Assembly: GCA_024641305.1 (NCBI GenBank) | Contig: JAHEDI010000014.1 | Coordinates: forward strand, 3,810-67,809 | Length of the DNA: 64,000 nucleotides | Direction of reading: 5' to 3' | From: a bacterium | GTDB lineage: Bacteria; Actinomycetota; Acidimicrobiia; Spongiisociales; JAENVV01 | Shown here: one piece after another, positions 1 through 9,300 of the stretch | How the letters are laid out: the number at the start of each line of letters is the position of its first letter | How positions within the stretch are numbered: position 1 is the first letter of the stretch | Notes under the pieces: model-generated | The model's database searches: none | What the model was told of the DNA's origin: nothing | What the model saw: only the letters and a program-made list of their open reading frames with translations | Program-made: the position numbers and the translations under genes

Positions 1-98
1 TCAACACCAATCGAGTCACCAACTTGCTTGGCCCAGGACAGAATGGTTCCTTCGGTCACCGTTTCACCGAGTTGGGGCATTGCGACGTTTGTAGCCAT
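1..98 (-). CDS. Dihydrolipoamide acyltransferase (E2) N-terminus, partial at window edge
   Basis: Reverse translation [33 protein letters not shown] matches a lipoyl domain start; SD AGGAG just upstream; directly downstream of lpd. Confidence 0.85.
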   Translation of the reverse strand, partial: [32 protein letters not shown]

Positions 99-106
99 GA
101 GAACTC

Positions 107-1477
107 CTAGTGCAGGCTTCGACCGGTTGACGAGATCAGGGTCTCACCTACGGCTTCGGACAGGGTTGGGTGTGCGTGGATGAAAGCGGCTGCCTCCGCA
201 GGCAGCGCCTCCCAACCAACGCTGTACATAAGTTCGTGAATCATCTCTCCGGCGTGAGGGCCGACTATTGAGGCTCCGACAATTGGTCCGTCCTTCTCGA
301 CAACGATTCGGACCGTCCCCTTGTTCTCCCCCACAATGATCGCCCGGCCCACGCCCATGAATGAGTGGTCGTGTACCTCGACGTCGAGGCCCTTTTCCTT
401 GGCGACTTCTTCGGACCAGCCGACCTCGGCAACCTCGGGATGGGTATAGATCACATTGGGGAGCGCCTGGTAGTTGACCGGAGCCGGTTCGGCGGTGGCG
501 ATGAACGTTATGGCCGCGATGCCTTCGGCAAAGGCCCCGTGGGCCAGGCCGGGAACGCCCGCCAGTACATCTCCAACGGCGTAGACGCCCGGCTCGGCGG
601 TCATTTGGGTTTGTCGATCGGCGTGGATGTAGCCGCGCTCGGTTTCGACTTTGGTCGTTTCCAAGCCGATGTCGCTCGTAAGCGGGCCCCGCCCAACGGC
701 GACCAATACGGTGTCGACCTCAACGGACTCATCGCCAAACCCCACCGTGACACTGCCGGCGCCAACCACCGGCGGGGCGACTGACACGCCGAGATGGAAC
801 TTTACTCCCCGGCGCTTCAACGCTTTTTGCAGTTCATTGGCTGCGGGGGTATCGACTCCCGGGACGATCCGGTCGAGAATGTCAAACACGTGAACTTCCG
901 AGCCGAGGTCGACCAGCATCGAAGCGAACTCACACCCGATGATCCCAGCTCCGATGATGGCCACTCTGGCGGGCTGAGCCCCCCAATCGAGAGCGTGATC
1001 GGACGAAACAATGTGAACACCGTCGAAGTCGTAATTGGGAATGGATCTCGGTACCGATCCGGTCGCCACGATAACGTTGCGAGCTTCGAGCACCTGCTCC
1101 TCGCCGCCCTTGTTGACAATCACCCGGCCGGGACCGTCCAGACGGCCGAAGCCATCGATTACGTCGACTTTGCGTTGCTTCAGGAGTCCGGACAGACCCT
1201 TGACCAGGCCGGTGACGACCTGATTTTTTCGGGCAAGGCCGGCTGACCAGTCGAATGTCGGCTCGGAGGCAATGACGCCGAACTCGGCGGCGCGTTTGAC
1301 GGTCGTAAACACTTCAGCCGCCTGTAACCAGGTTTTAGCCGGGATACATCCGCGAACCAGGCAGGTTCCGCCTACCGAATCCTTCTCGACGAGCGCCACG
1401 GATAAGCCGAAGTTGTGCGCGTAGAGAGCGGACGCGTATCCACCCGGTCCACCACCGATAATGACGACGTCGTACAC
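107..1477 (-). CDS. lpdA: Dihydrolipoyl dehydrogenase
   Basis: VYDVVIIGGGPGGYASALYA...GGTCLVRGCIPAK redox-active motif, C-terminal HAHPTLSEA. GTG start at 1477 preceded by GGAGGA; the track's 1507 start is probably overextended. Confidence 0.95.
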   Translation of the reverse strand: MYDVVIIGGGPGGYASALYAHNFGLSVALVEKDSVGGTCLVRGCIPAKTWLQAAEVFTTVKRAAEFGVIASEPTFDWSAGLARKNQVVTGLVKGLSGLLKQRKVDVIDGFGRLDGPGRVIVNKGGEEQVLEARNVIVATGSVPRSIPNYDFDGVHIVSSDHALDWGAQPARVAIIGAGIIGCEFASMLVDLGSEVHVFDILDRIVPGVDTPAANELQKALKRRGVKFHLGVSVAPPVVGAGSVTVGFGDESVEVDTVLVAVGRGPLTSDIGLETTKVETERGYIHADRQTQMTAEPGVYAVGDVLAGVPGLAHGAFAEGIAAITFIATAEPAPVNYQALPNVIYTHPEVAEVGWSEEVAKEKGLDVEVHDHSFMGVGRAIIVGENKGTVRIVVEKDGPIVGASIVGPHAGEMIHELMYSVGWEALPAEAAAFIHAHPTLSEAVGETLISSTGRSLH

Positions 1478-1586
1478 AAATCCTCCGCAGGTAAAAGGCG
1501 TGGTCACAGCCTAGGCGATTCTGCAGAGTCGGGTTTTCGAAAGAATTGAGAGGCTCACCTCTCCCGATCGACCTAGCGTGACGACC

Positions 1587-1982
1587 ATGACTGTGCGATA
1601 TGAATGGCGTGGTGACTTCGAAAACGCCGAGCTGAATGAACTGCATGCCGAAGGGTTCGACCACCGGATTCTTGACGAGGACTGGGACGCCCAGGTGCGC
1701 CGTCACAGCCTCGGGTGGGTTTGTGCCTATGCCGGAACCGACTTGGTCGGTTTTGTCAACGTTGCCTGGGACGGCGGGGTCCACGCCTTTGTCCTCGACA
1801 CGCTTGTCAGGTCCGACATGCGACACAGCGGAATCGGCACAAGCCTCGTGGCAGAGGCCACCGGGCGCGCCCGTGATGCCGGATGCGAGTGGCTCCACGT
1901 CGACTTCGACGATCACTTGCGAGAGCTCTACTTCGACAGATGCGGCTTCGTTCCGACCAACGCCGGTCTCATCCAACTGTAA
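1587..1982 (+). CDS. GNAT family N-acetyltransferase
   Basis: MTVRYEWRGDFENAELNEL...RHSGIGTSLVAEATGRARDAGCEWLHVDFDD, acetyl-CoA loop-like; ATG at 1587 lies 7 nt after TAGCGT. Confidence 0.8.
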   Translation: MTVRYEWRGDFENAELNELHAEGFDHRILDEDWDAQVRRHSLGWVCAYAGTDLVGFVNVAWDGGVHAFVLDTLVRSDMRHSGIGTSLVAEATGRARDAGCEWLHVDFDDHLRELYFDRCGFVPTNAGLIQL

Positions 1983-2048
1983 ACCGGTCGTGGCTTTCGG
2001 GCTTGCTATAGACTCGGTGCTTCCCAGCGTCGTTACACGGAGGCCGAG

Positions 2049-2399
2049 ATTCGCAGCAGGGCAGTCGTTTTTGCGGTAGCGAGCCTGCTCGGCGCTTGCT
2101 CGTCCGGGGGCGGGCACAACCCGGCGTTCTTGTCCGTTGTCGTGCGGCAGTCGGATGCGGCGTGCGACTCCGGTCAGATGTGCGTCGAGGTCCGAGTACT
2201 GGTGGATGGCACTCGCTCAGGGCGCGGGTCATGTGAGCTGTTCGGACCGGGTGATCCTGACGACCTGGAGCCACTGGCCACCAACCCCGATGTGCAGATG
2301 AAGCCCGGCGAGCCAGCTACGTGGTCGGTCACCGTGTCCGCTGACGAGTACGACCTGAGCGACCTGAACCCGGTGTGTTCGCCGATGAGCGAGGGCTGA
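2049..2399 (+). CDS. Small secreted lipoprotein, hypothetical (proposed ATT start)
   Basis: In frame upstream of track ORF 2130..2399: ATT CGC AGC AGG... = (M)RSRAVVFAVASLLGAC|SSGGG, a lipobox signal peptide; SD GGAGG at 2039-2043. Confidence 0.65.
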   Translation: MRSRAVVFAVASLLGACSSGGGHNPAFLSVVVRQSDAACDSGQMCVEVRVLVDGTRSGRGSCELFGPGDPDDLEPLATNPDVQMKPGEPATWSVTVSADEYDLSDLNPVCSPMSEG

Positions 2400-2779
2400 G
2401 CCTGCTCGGTTCTACCGGCGCCCCCGTTGAAAAGCCCTCGTTGACAGCGGGGCGGCGGGGACTTCCCCCGGTTGCCGCGCGGTGCAGGCAAGACCTGCCG
2501 GGAGTGAACGTGGGTCTACTGTCGGTAGCTGGAGACTTTCCCCTTGATCGATTTCGGCTCGGCTCAGTGGGCAAACCGACGAGATCAACCCTGAACGCGG
2601 ACGTGGCTACCAGGCAACACGACTGACAGTTAGACGGGTTGCACGATCTGGGCGTCGCCGCGCAACTCGAAAGCGACGCTTTGTCGCTCCTTGAGGGTCG
2701 TCGGATGGGGCTGGGGTTGGTTGCAGTCGGTGGGAGCTAGCTCCCAAAGTTGGCGGTGATAAGTCACGACCGGATCGGT

Positions 2780-3883
2780 CTAGTGGTTGGGTGGGGCACG
2801 GTCGGGGCGTTGGAGTCGGAGTCGTTGTCTTGGTGAGTCGGGGTTGATGGTGAACCCGCGCTGATGGATCACGACGTGATGGTGGAACCAACAGAGGGTG
2901 ACGAGGTTGTCGGCGTCGGTGGGTCCTCCGTCGGCCCAGTGGACCCGATGGTGGACTTGGAGCCGGTAGCGGGAGTTGCACCCGTCAACCGCGCAGCCGT
3001 CGTCACGACCCATCACGGTCCGGCGAAGCCGACGGGGAATCTTGGGTGACCGGTGGCCGACGTTGAGGGTTTCACCATCGGGACCGAGGGCTACCAGGTC
3101 GATGCCGGCACCGGTGCAGATGAGTTCATCGATGGTGTTGGGTCCGACGATTGGACCGGCCGGAACGTACCCGTTTGAGGAGTATCGGGTGTCAACGAAC
3201 ACCACCAGATCCGCTACCGACGTTGGGCGGTCACCGTCGACGGGGGTGGTGGTGCGGGTTCCGGAGGTGGTGAGTGAGTCCTGGGCGATCGATACGAGGG
3301 CGTCAGCGTTGCGGGTCGCCCGCGAATCGTCCTGTGACTCGGTGGGGAACGTATCGGCCCGCCCGAACAGGGCATCCTGAACAACTGCCCCGTCGAGACC
3401 GGCCAACTGCCCCCACAATTTCCAAACACTCTGATCCAGGTTGGGTTGCAGGGTCAGGAACCGGGCGGCGTGGGCGTCTTGTTCGGCAACCCGGGTGAGG
3501 CGGATTTCTTTGGCAACTAGCCGGCAGATTCCCGAAATGTCCAAATGGGCGACGTCGCCGATGGTGTGGGTGGTGCGGACCACCTGCTCGGCCCGCTCGA
3601 AGGACACGTCACCAGCCGCCAACGAGCCGAGCACGTCGGGTCGGTCAACCATTCGTTTCGTGACCGCCACCAACCGTTTGGCCGTGTGCGCTGACAGGTC
3701 GGCTCGGGAACTGACCCACTCGGCCATCGTCCGGCATCCATCGGCGTGGTGGACCTGGCGGGTATCGAGTTCGGCCAACCGAATGGCTTGGCGGGCCCGG
3801 AGGCGGCCGATCAGCCGTTCGTCAGCCACAAAATCTTGTTCGAGTTGATCGGTGGTAACCGATCGCAAACCATCGTGTTCCAT
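2780..3883 (-). CDS. DUF222 / HNH endonuclease domain protein (13E12-repeat type)
   Basis: N-terminal DUF222-like region and C-terminal HNH: RDDGCAVDGCNSRYRLQVHHRVHWADGGPTDADNLVTLCWFHHHVVHQ-like. Confidence 0.85.
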   Translation of the reverse strand: MEHDGLRSVTTDQLEQDFVADERLIGRLRARQAIRLAELDTRQVHHADGCRTMAEWVSSRADLSAHTAKRLVAVTKRMVDRPDVLGSLAAGDVSFERAEQVVRTTHTIGDVAHLDISGICRLVAKEIRLTRVAEQDAHAARFLTLQPNLDQSVWKLWGQLAGLDGAVVQDALFGRADTFPTESQDDSRATRNADALVSIAQDSLTTSGTRTTTPVDGDRPTSVADLVVFVDTRYSSNGYVPAGPIVGPNTIDELICTGAGIDLVALGPDGETLNVGHRSPKIPRRLRRTVMGRDDGCAVDGCNSRYRLQVHHRVHWADGGPTDADNLVTLCWFHHHVVIHQRGFTINPDSPRQRLRLQRPDRAPPNH

Positions 3884-4062
3884 TCCCCAACCATACGACC
3901 CGACAGTGACAAAAACCGCCCCAATACGCCCATCCGCAAGGGGTTTTCAAAGAAATCTTGGACGAACTGGGTTCAGATGCCCAGGCCATTGCAGCCGGAC
4001 GTCTCACTCCCTCCATTCGGTGAAACCGTCCGCTCTCTGCTGAGGCCAGAACCCCCTCTGGC

Positions 4063-4278
4063 GTCACTGCATCGTTGAATCGTCACCGGGCCCAAACCCG
4101 CCTAGCTCGAAGGCCCGCAACAACCTGACCCTAGACAAGAGACCCTTCAACAGCAGTCGGACACGCTGCGAGTCACTGCATCATTGAAACGACCCCCAAC
4201 TCAGATGCCCGCGTAATCGCACCTCCCGCCAACCCCCAAATAGACGTCGGCTTGGTGTCAGTCGCTGCATCGTTGAAA
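4063..4278. repeat. Three degenerate 18-nt direct repeats, consensus GTCRCTGCATCRTTGAAW
   Basis: gtcactgcatcgttgaat (4063-4080), gtcactgcatcattgaaa (4172-4189), gtcgctgcatcgttgaaa (4261-4278). Confidence 0.7.
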
Positions 4279-4418
4279 GGGAGTTCGGATTAGACCGCCG
4301 GCTGGGATCGACCCTGACCAGTGAGGCCTCGACACTAGGAAGCGAACGACTCAAAAGAGGCGAAGGTGGCGCCACCAAACGGATCCACATCGGCCGATTT
4401 CTCATCAGGACAGACCGG

Positions 4419-4424
4419 TACAAT
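4419..4424 (+). promoter_or_regulatory. -10 element TACAAT of leaderless microprotein gene
   Basis: TACAAT, 6 nt, GTG start at 4431. Confidence 0.5.
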
Positions 4425-4430
4425 TACCGC

Positions 4431-4541
4431 GTGAAAACCCGTTATTTACTGTTTTGGTCAATCGGCCTGCTGGTGGTCATCCTGGCGGCCTCGGCGATCT
4501 GGTTCATCACTGATCCATTCGGGTTCCTCGACGCCACCTAG
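4431..4541 (+). CDS. 36-aa single-pass membrane microprotein
   Basis: GTG start; MKTRYLLFWSIGLLVVILAASAIWFITDPFGFLDAT*; hydrophobic core with N-terminal KTR; leaderless -10 TACAAT. Below the ORF-track length cut-off. Confidence 0.6.
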   Translation: MKTRYLLFWSIGLLVVILAASAIWFITDPFGFLDAT

Positions 4542-4544
4542 TGC

Positions 4545-6161
4545 TCAGGTACGAACGACCACCGCTCCGTGCGGTTCGATGGTCCATGATCCGTCGGCAC
4601 GACCATCACGAAAATCCGTCGAAACCAACACGTCGCCCGATACGGCTACAGCAACCGAATCCCGTCCGAAGTTGACGCAGACGATTACCCGTTCGTCTGC
4701 CGTTACCCGTTCATACATGAGGACGTCGTCGTTTCCTGATGGGAGGTCTCGTTGGTCGCCGACGCTCAAGGCTTCGGACGATCGCCGGACCGCCAAGAGT
4801 CGCCGGTACAGATTCAATACAGAACCCGGATCGGCCAACTGTGCTTCGACGTTACGGTTCTCCAGATCAGGACCCATGGGCAACCAGGTCTTGGGTGAGG
4901 ACGAAAACCCGCCCTCGGCAGTCCATTGCATCGGCGTCCGACAACCGTCGCGGCTCACCCCTTCAAGATTCTGCCCCCAGGGATCGAGGTCCAGGTCCGA
5001 AGACCCTTCCAGCATGCCGAGTTCGTCACCGTAATACATCGTCGCGGTACCTCGAACCGTCAGAAGCAGAACCGCCAAGCGTCGAATGGAATCGACGCCG
5101 TATCGCTTGGCAAGGCGCGGCTCATCGTGGTTACCAATGACATAGTTTGGCCAGGCACCATCCGGTAAGACTCTCTCTTGAGCAGCCACGACCGCCCGCA
5201 CGGAAGCCGGGTCGGAGGCCCGATTGAGGAGCGCAAAGTTGAATGGCTGATGCATCTCGTCGAGGTTGGCACCAAAGTAGGTCGCCCATTCCTCCCAGTC
5301 GAAGATGTGGGCCTCGCCAATCGTGTACCGATCTTCGTACTCGTCAGTGACAGCGCGCAACCGCCGGTAAAGCGGATGAATATCCTCGTGAGCCTTTGAA
5401 TACAGATGGTCGAGCGTCCCAAACTCTCCCATCGGCTTGTAGTGGTCTGACGGGGCGTTGGGATCGGCGAGTGGATTGTCACGCATCTCCGGGTCCTTGA
5501 CGAGGTAATGGGCAACGTCTATTCGAAACCCATCCACGCCACGATCCATCCAGAAACGGAGGACGTCGAACATGGCGGCCTCAACATCGGGATTCCGCCA
5601 GTTCAGATCCGGCTGCTCCTTCAGGAACGTGTGGAGGTAATACTGCCCGGTCGGTTCGTGCCACTCCCAGGCTCTTCCTCCGAAGACACTCAGCCAGTTG
5701 TTCGGCTCGGACCCGTCGCTCTTGGGGTCGGCCCAGACATACCAGTCCCGTTTGTCGTTGTCCCGGGAACTGGCGGACTCAATGAACCATGGGTGCTGAT
5801 CGGAAGAATGGTTCGGCACATAATCAACGATCACTCGAATTCCGGCCGCGTGGAAATCCTTGACGAGGCGATCGAAGTCTTCGAGGGTTCCATATTCGGA
5901 GGCAACGTTTACGTAGTCGGCTACGTCGTAACCGAAGTCTTTCTGTGGCGACGGATAAAACGGCGACAGCCAGATAGCATCAACACCGAGCACCTCTGAC
6001 AGATACGGGAGCTTTTGGCGGATCCCCTCCAGGTCACCGATTCCGTTCCCGGTCGAGTCCGCAAACGACCGTGGGTAAATCTGATAGACGACCCCGGTCC
6101 ACCAGGCAGGCCGTCCGTCATTGCCTCGAGGGCCGCCGTATCGATAGGGGTTCTGTCCCAC
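4545..6161 (-). CDS. Alpha-glucosidase / oligo-1,6-glucosidase family (GH13)
   Basis: WWTGVVYQIYPRSFADSTGNGIGDLEGI, DGFRIDVAHYL, VIGNHDEPRLAKR GH13 conserved regions. Confidence 0.92.
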   Translation of the reverse strand: MGQNPYRYGGPRGNDGRPAWWTGVVYQIYPRSFADSTGNGIGDLEGIRQKLPYLSEVLGVDAIWLSPFYPSPQKDFGYDVADYVNVASEYGTLEDFDRLVKDFHAAGIRVIVDYVPNHSSDQHPWFIESASSRDNDKRDWYVWADPKSDGSEPNNWLSVFGGRAWEWHEPTGQYYLHTFLKEQPDLNWRNPDVEAAMFDVLRFWMDRGVDGFRIDVAHYLVKDPEMRDNPLADPNAPSDHYKPMGEFGTLDHLYSKAHEDIHPLYRRLRAVTDEYEDRYTIGEAHIFDWEEWATYFGANLDEMHQPFNFALLNRASDPASVRAVVAAQERVLPDGAWPNYVIGNHDEPRLAKRYGVDSIRRLAVLLLTVRGTATMYYGDELGMLEGSSDLDLDPWGQNLEGVSRDGCRTPMQWTAEGGFSSSPKTWLPMGPDLENRNVEAQLADPGSVLNLYRRLLAVRRSSEALSVGDQRDLPSGNDDVLMYERVTADERVIVCVNFGRDSVAVAVSGDVLVSTDFRDGRADGSWTIEPHGAVVVRT

Positions 6162-6339
6162 AGCCGTTCAGATTAGTAGGTGGGCAACCCGACAGATACG
6201 TCGCCGCCGGTCGCTCGTAGAACCGTCGAAAGACATAGAAAAGGAGACCTGGGCGGAAGCTGTCGCCGGGCCGATGAGGGGATCCGGCCAGCTGAAGGGC
6301 GCAACCACCCGGATTGCGCACCTAGTCTGCGTGAAGCCT

Positions 6340-9300
6340 ATGAACCACGATCCCCGAAATCTTCGCCCACCTCTCTGGTACAAAGACGCCGTGATCTACG
6401 AAGTCCATGTCCGGGCATTCGCGGACTCGAACGACGACGGGATAGGCGATTTTCAGGGTCTGACATCCCGGCTCGACTATCTCAGTCATCTTGGCGTCGA
6501 CACCATCTGGCTCCTACCGTTTTACCCGTCTCCGCTTCGTGATGATGGATACGACATTGCCGAATACTTTGACGTCCACCCGAGCTACGGGACACTCGAC
6601 GACTTCAAGATCTTTCTCGATTCCGCCCACGCCCGAAACATGCGGGTGGTCACTGAACTCGTGGTGAACCACACCTCCGATCAACACTCGTGGTTCCAGC
6701 GGGCGCGGCGCGCCGAGCCGGGCAGCCCGGAGCGTGACTTCTATGTTTGGAGCGAAACCCCGGACCGTTTCAACGAAGTCAGAATCATCTTCTCCGATAC
6801 CGAAACGTCCAACTGGGCATGGGACCCGGTTGCCGGGGCTTACTACTGGCATCGCTTTTTCTCTCATCAGCCCGACCTCAACTATGACAACGAACTGGTA
6901 CGCGAAGCAATCATCGACGTCTTCAAATTCTGGCTTGACTTGGGAGTCGATGGTCTCCGCCTCGACGCAGTGCCGTATCTCTTCGAGCGTGACGGTACCA
7001 ACGGCGAGAACCTGCCAGAGACCCATCAGGAGCTGAAACGAATCCGAGCTTTTGTGGACGATAACTATGAGAACCGCATGCTTCTGGCAGAAGCCAATCA
7101 GTGGCCAGAGGACTCAGTCGCCTATTTCGGGGACAACGACGAATGTCATATGGCGTTTCACTTTCCGCTCATGCCGCGCCTGTTTTTGGGGCTGCAATTG
7201 GAGAGCCGTTTGCCGATCATCGACATCCTCGAACAAACCCCTCCGATTCCCCCGGACGCCCAATGGGCAATTTTCTTGCGTAACCATGACGAGCTAACCC
7301 TCGAAATGGTCTCGGAGGAAGAGCGCGACTTGATGTGGCGAGCCTATTCACCGGACCGACGCGCTCGGCTCAACCTGGGGATCCGAAGAAGACTCGCTCC
7401 CCTTCTTGAGAATGACCGACGTCGAATCGAACTGCTATTCAGCCTCTTGATGTCCCTTCCCGGGACTCCGGTCATCTATTACGGCGACGAAATCGGCATG
7501 GGAGACAACGTCTTTCTCGCCGACCGCGACGGGGTACGTACCCCCATGCAATGGAGCAACGACCGCAACGCGGGGTTCTCCAGAGCGAACCCGCAATCGC
7601 TCTACCTGCCCGTTGTGGTCGACCCACAGTTCCATTACGAAACGGTCAACGTCGAGGCCCAACAGGCCAATCCGAATTCTCTGCTTTGGTTCGTGCGCAA
7701 CATGATTCGGCTCCGTCAGCGCCATCCGGTGTTCGGTCGAGGCACCATTGAATTCCTCTCACCTGACAACGAACAGGTGATTGCCTACCTACGCGAGAGC
7801 GCAACCGAAACCATGCTGATCGTCGCCAATCTGACCCGCCACACTCAGTTTGTCGAACTGGATCTCAGTCGGTTCGCCGGCCAAAATCCCACCGAGATGC
7901 TCGGACGGACCGAGGCCCCGAAAATCGCAACAAGTCCCTATCCCCTCTCAATTGGTCCGTATGGTTTCTACTGGTTCTCGATCGAAAGTTTGGACAAACC
8001 ACTCGTCTCTGATGTTGACGAAGTCGTGGAAATCACCGGGAACCTCGAAGCGGCATTCGATAGCGACGGCGGACTGGCCGATGTGCTCGGCCGATTTGTC
8101 GCATCCCAGACCTGGTATCGGGGGGTTCCACCCCGCCACTCCCAAACCAGTGTGCTTGACCTGATCCCGCTAACACCAGGCGAGCAGGATCCCGGCATGT
8201 GGATCGCGCTCATCGGCATTGCACACCACACGGGCCCCGCCGACCTGTACGTCGTACCCATGGCGATCTCGTTCGAGCCCGAGGTTCCGGTCCCCGATGC
8301 GGCGGTTATCGTCGGTGTTGGTCGGGATGGAGTCGTCGGCGTCCTGTATGACGGATTCTCCGATGAACGATTCCGGCAGAGGATTCTCGAAATAGCGTTG
8401 GCGGGCGACTTGATCTTGGGCGGTTCTGGATCTTTGACCTGTCATTCCGGACTGGCTGGCATCAACCATGTGCCCGACAGTCCCCGGGAGTCGACGGTGC
8501 ATACCAACCATCGCGGCGAGACCTACATCGACTACGGGGACGGGCTTGCCCTGAAGATGTTCCGTCGTGTCGAACCGGGAACCAACCCGGACCTGGAGTT
8601 GCGCCGCTTCCTCACCGAGCGAACCGCTTTCGGAACCGTATCCGATACCTATGGAGCACTCGAATATCAGTCAGGTGACACCTATACGGTCGGCATCGTA
8701 CAGCAATCATTTGCCGGGGCCTCGACCGCCTGGGATGTCTTCCAAGGGCTCATCAACACCTGGCTCGAGACGATCGGCGAGCTGGCCCCCCCAAATCGCC
8801 CGATCACTGTGTCAAGTCAATTTGAACAACCTGCCCTTCCCGCCTTTGGCCTGGACCTTCTTCAACCGGCAATCGATCTTGCGACGCGGCTTGGGTCGAT
8901 GACAGCCCAACTCCACCTCGCCCTGGGATCCTTCAGCGAGGATCCCGATCTGGGTCCACATCCCTTTACCCAGCACTACCAGCAGTCGCTGTATCAGTCA
9001 CTGCGCTCCGATGTCCGTCGGGAATTTCGAGCTATCCGCCGACTGGCCGGTCAAGCCCCACCTCATCTCTCCGAGGCGCTGAGCGACATCATCGGGGCCG
9101 AGGCCCAGTGTCTTTCCCGGCTCGACGCAGTAAGAAAGAACCGTATCAATGGTTCCCGAATTCGAGTTCACGGCGATTATCGGCTCGACGAGATCTATCT
9201 GATCGAGGACGAGTTCGTTATCGAAGATTTTTCCGGTGACCATTCCCGTCCCATGACCGAACGGCGCCTGCGAGGGTCGGGCTTGAGTGACGTAGCGCAA

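Noticed and set aside
1335-2117. 260-aa minus-strand ORF spanning GNAT and lpd 5' end
   Set aside because: Antisense to GNAT and out of frame with lpd; no domain signal.
2780-3883. DUF222-HNH gene as a complete mobile element (intron/transposon)
   Set aside because: No flanking terminal inverted repeats, target duplication, RT or transposase seen; only the gene family is supported.
4063-4278. Possible CRISPR array from the three direct repeats
   Set aside because: Only three copies, 18 nt, degenerate, unequal steps of 109 and 89 nt, no cas genes nearby.
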